Shown: positions 43,710-55,181 of the stretch, piece after piece
Numbering within the stretch: position 1 is the stretch's first letter
Layout: each line of letters begins with the position of its first letter
Origin: Ideonella_A sakaiensis_A
Lineage (GTDB): Bacteria > Pseudomonadota > Gammaproteobacteria > Burkholderiales > Burkholderiaceae_C
Assembly (NCBI RefSeq): GCF_048320135.1
Contig: NZ_CP182947.1
Location: 434,001 to 498,000 of the forward strand
DNA: 64,000 nucleotides
Reading direction: 5' to 3'
Notes under the pieces: model-generated
Databases searched by the model: none
What the model was told of the DNA's origin: nothing
Seen by the model: the letters and a program-made list of their open reading frames with translations, nothing else
Translations under genes and position numbers: made by a program

Positions 43710-44690
43710 TCAGGCCTCGTTGAACGGGATGCGTGCCAGCGCCACCTGGTTGCCGCCGCGCCGCCTTGCATTGGCCAGCGCCGCTTCGGCTGCGCGAACG
43801 ATCTGTTCGCGCTCGCGGGTCGTGTGCGGATAACTGGCGACGCCGATCGAGATGCTCGATCGCCGCTGATTGCCGGCGCTCGCAGCAGCTTCGTTTGCAT
43901 ATTGCCGGCGCAGCGCCTCGACGCGTGAATGCGCGGTCGCCAGACCGACACCGGACAGGATCATGAAAAACAGGTTCGCCGCGACGCGGAACGAACTGTC
44001 CATCGCGCGGATATTGCCGCGCAGCAGGCGATCGACATCCTGCTCGACGCGCTGGCGGGCCGCCTCGTCGTCGGGCCCGGCAGCCGGCTGGTCCGGCCGG
44101 TCGATGGCGATCGCGACCAACGCAAATTCGCGCTGCTCGCGGTTCGACAGATCGAGCTCGCGGCGCAGCTGGTCGTCGAACAGCGTGCGGCCGATCGGCG
44201 CCGACGGATCGACCGCCGCGGCATTGGCCGACGCGGCCCCGATCAACAGCGCGCCGGGCTGGGTATCGGGCAACGCAGTGTGGTGTTCCCGCCAGATGCT
44301 GCACATGATTCCACGCACCGTGGCGTTGCTTTGCGGCAGTGCCAGCCTGCTGACGAAAAACCCGCGTGGCCGGCCGGCGATGTGCAGCGAATGGAAACGG
44401 GTCTGCGCGTCGGTCTGGCCGGCAGCGGCGCTTTCGGCTTCGCGCAAGGCATCGCTGTCGGTCTGATCGAGCCAATCGTCGACCCGCCCGCCGAGCATCT
44501 CGGCGCGCGGCCGTTCGAACAGGTCGGCCATCACCTGATTGACGAACAGCAGGCGGCCGCTCGCATCCTGCAGGCACAACCCGGCCGGCCACCCGGCGAC
44601 CAGACAGGCCAGGGCAGTTCCCAGCGTGCCGGGTTGAAGATCAAACCGCCGTTCGATGTCGACGGCGCTGTCACTCTGAGGATGGTCCAT
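43710..44690 (-). CDS. PAS domain protein with degenerate GGDEF domain
   Basis: The 326-residue protein starts at the ATG 44690. A PAS-like domain covers about residues 30-130 (GWPAGLCLQDASGRLLFVNQVMADLFERP). The C-terminal domain has the shape of a diguanylate cyclase ending in SISIGVASYPHTTREREQIVRAAEAALANARR, but the catalytic GGDEF site is replaced by ILSGVGLATA, so it should not make cyclic di-GMP. It may bind nucleotides or act as a signalling scaffold. It ends 10 bases from the tauE stop on the other strand. alaS lies upstream on the same strand. Confidence 0.78.
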   Translation of the reverse strand: MDHPQSDSAVDIERRFDLQPGTLGTALACLVAGWPAGLCLQDASGRLLFVNQVMADLFERPRAEMLGGRVDDWLDQTDSDALREAESAAAGQTDAQTRFHSLHIAGRPRGFFVSRLALPQSNATVRGIMCSIWREHHTALPDTQPGALLIGAASANAAAVDPSAPIGRTLFDDQLRRELDLSNREQREFALVAIAIDRPDQPAAGPDDEAARQRVEQDVDRLLRGNIRAMDSSFRVAANLFFMILSGVGLATAHSRVEALRRQYANEAAASAGNQRRSSISIGVASYPHTTREREQIVRAAEAALANARRRGGNQVALARIPFNEA

Positions 44691-44843
44691 CAGTGCCTGG
44701 GCTCGGTGGGGCACGGCGTCGCGAGCCGGCGTTCTGGCGGGAAGGCACGGAGCAACGGCAGCGGCGAACCATCTTGGACGCCTCGCCGCCGCATTGCAAG
44801 CCGTGGCAGGACCTGCCCCCTACTTTGTATTGGGGGTTGCTTT

Positions 44844-47495
<2,652 letters not shown>

Positions 47496-47629
47496 GCCGG
47501 AACTTTCGGGGATCGAAAAGGCGACCAGGCGGGTCGCGAACAGCGGCGATTTTACCGGCCGCACCCGGTGGCCGCGGGGCCGCCGACAAAGCCCTTTGCA
47601 GCCCGGACGGCGCGTTCAGCGCCGCCCGT

Positions 47630-48574
47630 TCAGATGTCGTCGTCGTTGGCGGCGACGCCGGCCTGGGCATGGCGCGCAAACAAGTCGCCTTGCTCGACCT
47701 GACGCGCCGCGGAGCGCATTGCCTTCGACAACAGCACATCGGCGAGTTCGCCATCCTCCGGATAGCGGGCGACGCCGACCCTGACCGCCAGGCTGACCGG
47801 CTGCCCGGATATCAGGAACGGCCGCCGTGCCGATGCCATGAGCTTCACAACAACACCGTCGACATCGGATGCCGAATCGATCCAGGACAGCAGCACCGCG
47901 AAATTGTCGTCACCGAGCGCAGCAACCACATCGCTGGCGCGCAGCCCGGAGCGCAGCCTGACCGCAAGCTTGCGCCGCAACACCGCCCCGCCATCCGCAC
48001 CGAGGCGCTCCAGCGTCGTCGCCAGCCCGTCGACCGCCAGCACCAGCAGCGCCATCGGCGCCGGCTCGCGCTCGCGCAGCGCGAGCAGGTGGTGCATGTG
48101 CTCGAGAAACTGCTGCTGGTGCGGCAGCCCTGTCGCCAGGTCGGTCGAGTGGGCGTGTTGCGATTGCTCGCAGATCTGGTGCCGGACGACCGCCGCACGC
48201 AGACGCAGGCCGGCGCTGGCCGACTGCAGTTCCTCGAGCGAGACCACATCCTGCACGCCGGCCTCGACCGCGGCGATCCAGCGCGTCACATAACCACGTT
48301 CGGCCGCCTGGCCCTCGCCGCGTGCAGCGCCGTCTTCGAGCTGCAACACGACCGGCCGGCGCAGCGCCAACGCGGGCAGCGAGACCGTATCGGGCAGTTG
48401 ATCGGTGTCGAGCAGCAGCAGATCGATATCGGTCCAGTTCAACTGCTCCTCGAGTTCGGCCGCACTGGCTTCGACATGTTCGAATGGCGCAGCCGGTCCG
48501 GCGTCGAGTGCATCACGCACGGCAGCCGGCAGCGGTGGCCAGCTCAAGATGCGCAACGTCGACGAAACATCCAT
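47630..48574 (-). CDS. receiver-like protein with degenerate GGDEF domain
   Basis: The 314-residue protein starts at the ATG 48574. The first 140 residues are receiver-like with LDTDQLPDTVSLPALALRRPVVLQL and later EAGVQDVVSLEELQSAS, but without a clear aspartate phosphorylation site. A GGDEF-type fold follows (DLATGLPHQQQFLEHMHHLL), yet the signature reads GDDNF in ALGDDNFAVLLS. Catalysis of cyclic di-GMP synthesis is unlikely. The rest, RVGVARYPEDGELADVLLSKAMRSA, keeps the fold. It is divergent from the IclR gene. Confidence 0.78.
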   Translation of the reverse strand: MDVSSTLRILSWPPLPAAVRDALDAGPAAPFEHVEASAAELEEQLNWTDIDLLLLDTDQLPDTVSLPALALRRPVVLQLEDGAARGEGQAAERGYVTRWIAAVEAGVQDVVSLEELQSASAGLRLRAAVVRHQICEQSQHAHSTDLATGLPHQQQFLEHMHHLLALREREPAPMALLVLAVDGLATTLERLGADGGAVLRRKLAVRLRSGLRASDVVAALGDDNFAVLLSWIDSASDVDGVVVKLMASARRPFLISGQPVSLAVRVGVARYPEDGELADVLLSKAMRSAARQVEQGDLFARHAQAGVAANDDDI

Positions 48575-48712
48575 TGATTTCCCCTCGGGTCCCCGCCCGG
48601 CCTGCCACCGGGCACATTGCCTGCATGGCATGCCATGCCGCCGATGCCGATCACGAAGCGGTTGTCCATCTCGCGATACAAAATCCTGCCGAATTACGCG
48701 ACAATCCACGCA

Positions 48713-49492
48713 ATGAAGAATCACGATATCAAGGCGCCGTCGATCCAGGTCCTGGAACGCAGCTTCGCCCTGCTCGACGTGCTCGCATCCTACCCGGACC
48801 CGGTGTCGCTGAAGGTCATCAGCGAGCAGACCGGCTTGCACCCGTCGACCACACACCGGATTCTGAACGACCTGACGCTGGGTCGATTTGTCGACCGTCC
48901 GCAACCCGGCAGCTACCGGCTGGGCATGCGTCTGCTCGAACTCGGCAACCTGGTGAAGGCTCGGCTCGACGTCCGCGATGCGGCGCTCGGGCCGATGCGC
49001 GACCTGCACAAGTTGACCAACCAGCCAGTCAACCTGTCGATGCGCCAGGGTGACGAAATCGTCTATATCGAGCGCACCTACAGCGAACGCTCGGGCATGC
49101 AGGTGGTGCGTGCGATCGGCGGCCGGGCGCCGCTGCACCTGACCTCGGTCGGCAAGCTGTTCCTCGCCCATGACGATCCGCAGCGCGTGCGCGCGTATGC
49201 GACCCGCACCGGACTGGCCGGCCATACCCGCAACAGCATCACCGAGTTGCCGGTGCTCGAGCGCGAATTGCAGAAGGTTGCGAGCCAGGGGACGGCGCGC
49301 GACGACGAAGAGCTCGAACTCGGCGTGCGCTGCATGGCCGCCGGCATCCTCGACGACCAGGGCAGACTGGTCGCAGGATTGTCGATTTCGGCACCCGCCG
49401 ATCGGCTGCAGGAAGAATGGCTGGTCAGGTTGAAAGCCACCGCGGCGCAGATATCCGAAGCGCTCGGATACCGCGCGTCGACTTCAGTCTAG
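48713..49492 (+). CDS. IclR-family transcriptional regulator
   Basis: The 259-residue protein has the N-terminal winged helix (SIQVLERSFALLDVLASYPDPVSLKVISEQTGLHPSTTHRILNDL) and the C-terminal ligand domain with GRAPLHLTSVGKLFLAHD and ELELGVRCMAAGILDDQG. IclR proteins repress or activate catabolic genes and bind a small effector. No catabolic operon is adjacent, so the targets are unknown. The ATG at 48713 gives a typical start; a longer frame upstream has no family features. Confidence 0.92.
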   Translation: MKNHDIKAPSIQVLERSFALLDVLASYPDPVSLKVISEQTGLHPSTTHRILNDLTLGRFVDRPQPGSYRLGMRLLELGNLVKARLDVRDAALGPMRDLHKLTNQPVNLSMRQGDEIVYIERTYSERSGMQVVRAIGGRAPLHLTSVGKLFLAHDDPQRVRAYATRTGLAGHTRNSITELPVLERELQKVASQGTARDDEELELGVRCMAAGILDDQGRLVAGLSISAPADRLQEEWLVRLKATAAQISEALGYRASTSV

Positions 49493-49565
49493 TCGGCAGC
49501 GGGGGCAGCGGACAGCGCCCGACCTGGGCTCGCGGCGAGCGCGCCTGCCAGCGCGTCGGTACGGA

Positions 49566-50600
49566 TCAGGACGTCAGTTTCGGATGGCCCGGCACCGGCG
49601 CCATCGACATCGCCGGCAATGAATCGGTCAACCACTTGCGGATCCGTTCCGCATCACCCACCCGCGAATATTTGCCGGCGGAGTCGAGGAAAACCATGAT
49701 CAGCTTGCGACCGGCGAGCCTGGCCTGCATCACCATGCAGCGCCCGGCCTCGGAGATATAGCCGGTCTTCTGCAAGCCGATTTCCCATTTCGGATTCAGC
49801 ACCAGGCTGTTTGTCGTCCGATACTGCAATTGACGGTCGCCGACATGGACCGCATGTTCCGGCGAGGTCGACAGCTCGCGGATCAACGGATGGCTGTAGG
49901 CGGTCTTGACGAGGGTGGCGAGGTCACGTGCGCTCGACTGGTTCTGGCTCGACAGCCCGGTCGGGTCGTTGAACCGGGTATCGGTCATGCGCAGTTCGCG
50001 CGCCTTCCGGTTCATCGCGGCGACAAAAGCGTGCAGACCGTTCGGATAATGGCGGCCGAGCGCATTTGCGGCGCGGTTCTCGCTCGACATCAATGCGAGG
50101 TGCAGCATCTCGCCGCGGGTCAGTTGGGTGCCCACACGCAGCCTGGAGCGGCTGTGCTTCTCGGTATCGATATCTTCTTCGGTGACCGTCAGGATCTCAT
50201 CGTGCGGCAGTCCGGCCTCGATCACGACCAGTGCCGTCATCAGCTTGGTGATCGATGCGATCGGCAGCACCGCCTGCGAATTCTTGCTGAACAGGATCTC
50301 GTTGGTATCCTGGTCGAGCACCAGCGCAACGCTCGATTTCAGGTCGAGTGCATCGTTGGTCTGGTGCAGGCCATACAGCTGGCCGAACGACACCGCGGCT
50401 GGCGCGGCAACTGCGCGGACCACTCGCCGCGAAGACACATTACGTTTGGCCGATTGGGGCTTGACCTTGTGAGCCTGGCGGGCGGCTTTTGATGCAACCG
50501 CCTTCTTGCCGGCAGCGCCGGCCCAGGCATCGGGGGCCGCGCTCAGCGCCAACCCGGCGCTGATTGCACAAATTGATACGAACCTACCCAAAACGTGCAC
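49566..50600 (-). CDS. pbpG: D-alanyl-D-alanine endopeptidase (PBP7-type)
   Basis: The 344-residue protein has the GTG start at 50600, preceded by AAAGGGGA at good spacing. The signal peptide ends in APDAWA. The penicillin-binding motifs are SITK (catalytic Ser and Lys), SEN and KTGY. PBP7/8 cleaves cross-links in peptidoglycan. A basic linker of about 40 residues rich in Lys and Ala precedes the catalytic domain. Its stop lies near the IclR gene on the other strand. Confidence 0.92.
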   Translation of the reverse strand: MHVLGRFVSICAISAGLALSAAPDAWAGAAGKKAVASKAARQAHKVKPQSAKRNVSSRRVVRAVAAPAAVSFGQLYGLHQTNDALDLKSSVALVLDQDTNEILFSKNSQAVLPIASITKLMTALVVIEAGLPHDEILTVTEEDIDTEKHSRSRLRVGTQLTRGEMLHLALMSSENRAANALGRHYPNGLHAFVAAMNRKARELRMTDTRFNDPTGLSSQNQSSARDLATLVKTAYSHPLIRELSTSPEHAVHVGDRQLQYRTTNSLVLNPKWEIGLQKTGYISEAGRCMVMQARLAGRKLIMVFLDSAGKYSRVGDAERIRKWLTDSLPAMSMAPVPGHPKLTS

Positions 50601-50711
50601 GCCATCCCCTTTCAAAACCGTTGGATTCGAGTGTAGAGGATCAGCAAAACGCACGCAAGATCAAAACCTTACCGGTCCTTCCTAAAGTGAATGCCAGAGC
50701 CAATTAAATTG

Positions 50712-52265
50712 TTACAGGAAACCCTGGGCAGGTACACGTTCGGTCTTGCTGTGCAGTTTGGTCAGTGCCGCGAGATAGGCCTTCGCCGATGCAATCACGA
50801 TGTCGGGATCGGAACCGACGCCGTTGACGATCCGGCCACCCAGCTGCAGGCGCACTGTCACCTCTCCCTGCGATTCTGTGCTGCCCGAAGTGATCGCATT
50901 GACCGAATAGAGCAGCATTTCCGCGCCACTCTTGGCCAGTGATTCGATTGCCTTCAGCACGGCGTCGACCGGTCCGTTGCCGTCGCTTTCCGCCTGCTGC
51001 TCAACGCCGTTGGCGGTGAACACCACCTTCGCATGCGGCCGCCCGCCGGTCGATGAATGCTGGGCCAGCGAAACCAGCTGGTAATGGTCGTCGCCAGTCG
51101 CGGCTGCCTCGTCCATCACCAGTGCGGTGATGTCCTCGTCAAAGATTTCGCTTTTCCGGTCGGCCAGGTCCTTGAAGCGGGCGAAGGCTGCGTTGATGTC
51201 GGCCTCGGACTCGAGATCGATGCCGAGTTCCTGCAACCGCTGCTTGAATGCATTGCGGCCACTGAGCTTGCCGAGGACGATCTTGTTCGCACTCCAGCCG
51301 ACATCCTCGGCACGCATGATTTCATAGGTGTCGCGCGCTTTCAGCACGCCGTCCTGGTGAATGCCGGAGGCATGGGCAAACGCATTGGCGCCGACGACCG
51401 CCTTGTTCGGCTGGACGACGAAGCCGGTGGTCTGCGAGACCATCCGCGAAGCCGGCACGATGTGCGAGATGTCGATGCCGAGATCGAGATTGAAATAGTC
51501 GCGTCGCGTGCGCACTGCCATCACGACTTCCTCGAGCGAGCAATTGCCAGCGCGTTCGCCAAGCCCGTTGATCGTGCACTCGACCTGGCGCGCGCCACCG
51601 ATCATCACACCGGCCAGCGAGTTCGCGACCGCCATGCCGAGGTCGTTGTGGCAATGCACCGACCAGATCGCCTTGTCCGAATTCGGGATGCGTTCACGCA
51701 GGTCGCGGATGAAATTGCCGTACAGCTCCGGCACCGCGTAACCGACGGTGTCCGGGATATTGATCGTCGTCGCACCTTCCTTGATCACCTGCTCGAGCAC
51801 CCGGCACAGAAAATCCGGCTCCGAGCGATAACCGTCTTCCGGCGAGAACTCGACATCGCCGCTCAGGTTGCGCGCAAAACGCGTCGACAGCCGCGCCTGT
51901 TCATAGACCTGGTCGGGCGTCATCCGCAGCTTCTTTTCCATGTGCAGCGGGCTGGTTGCGAGGAACAGGTGGATGCGGGTCGATTGCCCGCCCTCCAGCG
52001 CCTCGGCGGCACGAGAAATATCCCGGTCATTGGCACGGGCGAGCGAGCACACCGTGCTGTCCTTGATCGCCTGCGCGATGGCCCTGACCGCTTCAAAGTC
52101 ACCATTCGACGAAGCGGCAAAACCGGCCTCGATCACGTCGACCTTCAGCCGCTCGAGTTGGCGGGCAATCCGCAGCTTCTCGTCCTTGGTCATCGATGCG
52201 CCGGGCGATTGCTCGCCGTCGCGCAAGGTGGTGTCGAATATGACCAACTTGTTGCCATTGCTCAT
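50712..52265 (-). CDS. leuA: 2-isopropylmalate synthase
   Basis: LeuA joins acetyl-CoA and 2-ketoisovalerate in the first step of leucine synthesis. The 517-residue protein has the family start VIFDTTLRDGEQSPGASM, the metal-binding HCHNDLGMAVANSLAG and NGLGERAGNCSLEEVVMAVRTR, and a C-terminal regulatory domain that confers leucine feedback. The ATG at 52265 follows a typical RBS. Upstream lie a leader peptide and an attenuator terminator, so expression should follow leucine supply. It lies close to the ilv operon, as in other betaproteobacteria. Confidence 0.97.
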   Translation of the reverse strand: MSNGNKLVIFDTTLRDGEQSPGASMTKDEKLRIARQLERLKVDVIEAGFAASSNGDFEAVRAIAQAIKDSTVCSLARANDRDISRAAEALEGGQSTRIHLFLATSPLHMEKKLRMTPDQVYEQARLSTRFARNLSGDVEFSPEDGYRSEPDFLCRVLEQVIKEGATTINIPDTVGYAVPELYGNFIRDLRERIPNSDKAIWSVHCHNDLGMAVANSLAGVMIGGARQVECTINGLGERAGNCSLEEVVMAVRTRRDYFNLDLGIDISHIVPASRMVSQTTGFVVQPNKAVVGANAFAHASGIHQDGVLKARDTYEIMRAEDVGWSANKIVLGKLSGRNAFKQRLQELGIDLESEADINAAFARFKDLADRKSEIFDEDITALVMDEAAATGDDHYQLVSLAQHSSTGGRPHAKVVFTANGVEQQAESDGNGPVDAVLKAIESLAKSGAEMLLYSVNAITSGSTESQGEVTVRLQLGGRIVNGVGSDPDIVIASAKAYLAALTKLHSKTERVPAQGFL

Positions 52266-52291
52266 GTAACTCTCCGGGTGAGGCACAAAAC

Positions 52292-52320
52292 AAAAAAGCC
52301 CGCTGCAACTGCAAGCGGGC
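52292..52320 (-). terminator. leucine attenuator terminator
   Basis: Read on the minus strand, a 7-base stem GCCCGCT/AGCGGGC (52298-52320) is followed by TTTTTTG. It lies between the leader peptide and the leuA ATG, so it is expected to stop transcription when leucine is plentiful. Confidence 0.85.
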
Positions 52321-52350
52321 CATCGGAACGAAAACGAAAGACGTGAACGA

Positions 52351-52410
52351 TCAGCGAGCCCGAGGCACCTCTAGCAGAAGGGGTAGCAGGATCGCGCTGA
52401 CGAAGTTCAT
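52351..52410 (-). CDS. leuL: leucine leader peptide
   Basis: A short reading frame of 19 codons reads MNFVSAILLPLLLEVPRAR. Five leucines, four in the LLPLLL run, stand near the middle. It is followed at once by the terminator hairpin and then leuA. A ribosome that stalls for lack of charged leucine tRNA would prevent terminator formation. No other reading of this region is likely. Confidence 0.85.
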   Translation of the reverse strand: MNFVSAILLPLLLEVPRAR

Positions 52411-52459
52411 GCGTGAAATGTTAGCACGCATCGGCTGGCAGCGTGCACCGGTCTGCTGA

Positions 52460-53269
52460 TCACCGGTGCAGCCCCGCTTCGTCGGGCTCATCGGTCGAGG
52501 TGGCGATCACGCTGACCGGGCGGCCTTTCGCGCGCCGCCAGCCATACACCGCATAACCGGAAAAACCATAGATGCAGAAGATTGCAAACAAGACCAGCGG
52601 CGGGTGGACATTGATCAGCGCGATCGCCAGCGCCACTGCGACGATCACGACAAATGGCACCGAGCGCTTCGGACTCAGGTCCTTGAAGCTGTAGAACGGC
52701 ACATTGGTGACCATCGTCAGGCCGGCGTACAAGGTCATCGCAAAGGCCAGCCAGACCAGCCACATGCCGGCGTGTGCACCATGCAGACCGTGGTCGTCGA
52801 ATACCCAGACGAAGCCCATCACCAACGCCGCCGCGGCGGGGCTCGGCAGGCCCTGGAAAAAGCGTTTGTCGACAATCGTGATGTTGGTGTTGAAGCGCGC
52901 GAGACGCAGTGCTGCACAGGCGCAGTAGACGAAGGCGGCTACCCAGCCGAGTTTGCCCAGGCCTTTCAGCGCCCACTCGTAAACGATCAGCCCGGGCGCG
53001 GCGCCGAACGAGACCATGTCGGACAGGCTGTCCATCTGCTCGCCGAAGGTGCTCTGCGTATTGGTCAGGCGGGCTACTCGTCCGTCGAGGCTGTCGAGCA
53101 CCATTGCACTGAAGACGCCGATGGCCGCCAGCTCGAAGCGCCCGTTCATTGCCATCACGATGGCGTAGAAGCCACCGAACAACGCACCCAGCGTGATCAG
53201 GTTGGGCAGGATGTAGATGCCCTTGCGGCGCGGGCGGGCCGGCGGATCGTCCGGCGAGTTTGCATTCAT
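52460..53269 (-). CDS. pssA: CDP-diacylglycerol--serine O-phosphatidyltransferase
   Basis: The 269-residue inner-membrane protein has the CDP-alcohol phosphotransferase signature DGRVARLTNTQSTFGEQMDSLSD (D-G-x2-A-R-x8-G-x3-D-x3-D, complete). About six membrane helices follow. It makes phosphatidylserine, the precursor of phosphatidylethanolamine. The ATG at 53269 gives a normal start; a longer frame upstream runs into a terminator hairpin. It is placed after ilvC, as in Burkholderiales. Confidence 0.93.
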   Translation of the reverse strand: MNANSPDDPPARPRRKGIYILPNLITLGALFGGFYAIVMAMNGRFELAAIGVFSAMVLDSLDGRVARLTNTQSTFGEQMDSLSDMVSFGAAPGLIVYEWALKGLGKLGWVAAFVYCACAALRLARFNTNITIVDKRFFQGLPSPAAAALVMGFVWVFDDHGLHGAHAGMWLVWLAFAMTLYAGLTMVTNVPFYSFKDLSPKRSVPFVVIVAVALAIALINVHPPLVLFAIFCIYGFSGYAVYGWRRAKGRPVSVIATSTDEPDEAGLHR

Positions 53270-53311
53270 GGGCGCAAAGCATACATCAGGGGTTCGGCGG
53301 CACTGACAATG

Positions 53312-53335
53312 AAAAAGGCCGCCCGAAGGCGGCCT
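53312..53335 (-). terminator. intrinsic terminator after ilvC
   Basis: On the minus strand a 7-base GGCCGCC/GGCGGCC stem with a TTCG loop runs into TTTTTC. It lies between the ilvC stop and the pssA ATG, so the ilv operon should end here while pssA has its own promoter or depends on partial read-through. Confidence 0.85.
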
Positions 53336-53393
53336 GCCGAACCCCATCTGCGGCCTCGCGCATGCAGGCGCGAGGCTGCCGTTCAAGGCACGC

Positions 53394-54410
53394 TCAGTTC
53401 TTGCTCTTGTCGACCAGCTTGTTGGCCTTGATCCACGGCATCATCGCCCGCAACTTCTCTCCGACCACCTCGATATCGTGCTCGCCGTTCAGGCGGCGAC
53501 GCGACATCAGCGTCGGTGCGCCGGCGCGGTTCTCGAGAATGAAGCTCTTGGCGTACTCGCCGGTCTGGATGTCGCGCAACACGTCGCGCATCACCTTCTT
53601 CGACTCGTCGTTGATGATCCGCGGGCCGGTCACGTACTCGCCGTACTCGGCGTTGTTCGAGATCGAGTAGTTCATGTTCGCGATGCCGCCTTCGTAGATC
53701 AGGTCGACGATCAGCTTCAGCTCGTGCAGGCACTCGAAATAGGCCATTTCCGGCGCGTAACCTGCCTCGACCAGCGTCTCGAAGCCGGCCTTGATCAGCT
53801 CGACGGTACCGCCGCACAACACGGCTTGCTCGCCGAACAGGTCAGTCTCGGTCTCCTCGCGGAAATTGGTCTCGATGATGCCGGCCTTGCCGCCGCCATT
53901 GGCCGCCGCATAGCTCAGTGCGAGATCACGCGCCTTGCCGGACTTGTCGGCGTGCACCGCGATCAGGTGCGGCACGCCGCCACCCTGCGTATAGGTGTTG
54001 CGCACGGTATGGCCCGGCGCCTTCGGGGCGACCATCCAGACGTCGAGGTCGGCGCGCGGCACCACCTGGCCATAGTGGACGTTGAAGCCGTGTGCAAACG
54101 CCAGCGAGGCGCCCTCGCGGATGTTCGGCTCGACATCATTCTGGTAGACGCTGGCAATCTGCTCATCGGGCAGCAGGATCATCACGACGTCGGCGGACTT
54201 CACCGCCTCGGCAACCTCGGCAACCTTCAGGCCGGCCTTCTCGACCTTGCTCCAGCTGGCGCCGCTGCGACGCAGGCCGACGGTGACCTTGACGCCGCTG
54301 TCGTTGAGGTTCTGCGCATGCGCGTGGCCTTGGGAGCCGTAGCCGATGATCGCGACATTCTTGCCCTTGATCAGGCTCAGGTCGGCGTCCTTGTCGTAAT
54401 AAACTTTCAT
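53394..54410 (-). CDS. ilvC: ketol-acid reductoisomerase
   Basis: IlvC reduces and isomerises acetolactate in valine and isoleucine synthesis. The 338-residue protein is class I. It has the NADPH loop IIGYGSQGHAHAQNLNDSGV, APKAPGHTVRNTYTQGGGVP, and the metal ligands in LFGEQAVLCGG and the YFECLHELKLIVDLIYEGG segment. The ATG at 54410 is supported by the family start MKVYYDKDADLSLIKGK. It is the last gene of ilvI-ilvH-ilvC and is followed by a terminator. Confidence 0.98.
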   Translation of the reverse strand: MKVYYDKDADLSLIKGKNVAIIGYGSQGHAHAQNLNDSGVKVTVGLRRSGASWSKVEKAGLKVAEVAEAVKSADVVMILLPDEQIASVYQNDVEPNIREGASLAFAHGFNVHYGQVVPRADLDVWMVAPKAPGHTVRNTYTQGGGVPHLIAVHADKSGKARDLALSYAAANGGGKAGIIETNFREETETDLFGEQAVLCGGTVELIKAGFETLVEAGYAPEMAYFECLHELKLIVDLIYEGGIANMNYSISNNAEYGEYVTGPRIINDESKKVMRDVLRDIQTGEYAKSFILENRAGAPTLMSRRRLNGEHDIEVVGEKLRAMMPWIKANKLVDKSKN

Positions 54411-54484
54411 GGTTCTCTCCGAAAAAAACTGCGTGGTGGGGGTGGGATCAAGTGGCGCCGCGGATCCGGTTTCGCCGGTCCGCC

Positions 54485-54531
54485 AGCGACGCCCCCTTGA
54501 GGGGGTGCGCCGAAGGCGCTACGGGGGTGGG
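54485..54531. repeat. paired hairpins between ilvH and ilvC
   Basis: Two perfect stem-loops are adjacent: ccccc-ttga-ggggg (54492-54505) and gcgcc-gaa-ggcgc (54507-54519), followed by ctacgggggtggg. This block resembles a common intergenic motif in Burkholderiales genomes. It could adjust read-through from ilvH to ilvC or protect the transcript. No U-run follows, so it is not a standard terminator. Confidence 0.6.
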
Positions 54532-55023
54532 TCAGATCCTGAGAATGCGTTCGCCGCGGCCGATGCCGCTGGCACCGGTGCGCACGGTCTCCAAGATCGC
54601 GGCGCGATCGATCGCGACGATGAATGCATCGAGCTTGGCCGAGTCGCCGGTCAGCTCCATCGTGTAGCTCTTTTCGGTCACGTCGATGATGCGACCGCGG
54701 AAGATGTCGCACATGCGCTTCATTTCGTCGCGCTCCTTGCCGACGGCCCTGACCTTGATCAGCATCAGTTCACGTTCGGTGTACGAGCCTTCGGTCAGGT
54801 CGACGACCTTGACGACCTCGATCAGCCGGTTCAGGTGCTTGGTGATCTGCTCGATCACCTCGTCGGAGCCGGAAGTGACGATCGTCATCCGCGACAGCGA
54901 GGCATCCTCGGTCGGCGCGACGGTCAGGCTCTCGATGTTGTAGCCGCGTGCCGAAAACAGCCCGACGACGCGCGACAAGGCTCCTGCCTCGTTCTCGAGC
55001 AGCAATGCAATGATGTGTTTCAT
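54532..55023 (-). CDS. ilvH: acetolactate synthase small (regulatory) subunit
   Basis: The 163-residue protein begins with an ACT domain (HIIALLLENEAGALSRVVGLFSARGYNIESL) that binds valine and ends with the ALS small subunit C-terminal domain. It activates the catalytic subunit encoded upstream and confers valine inhibition. It lies between ilvI and ilvC on the same strand. The ATG at 55023 is the normal start. Confidence 0.97.
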   Translation of the reverse strand: MKHIIALLLENEAGALSRVVGLFSARGYNIESLTVAPTEDASLSRMTIVTSGSDEVIEQITKHLNRLIEVVKVVDLTEGSYTERELMLIKVRAVGKERDEMKRMCDIFRGRIIDVTEKSYTMELTGDSAKLDAFIVAIDRAAILETVRTGASGIGRGERILRI

Positions 55024-55181
55024 GATTCCTATGCGCGCTCTTCAGACGGCCGGCGGTAACCGGACGCCCTTGGCCACGCGGTTTCAAAGATTGGGGAAAA
55101 ACCACCCGAAGTTCCAACCTGGATTCCACCGCCACACCCCCCGGCGCGGTAACGCCGGGCGCTGCGACGGTGTGCACCAGG

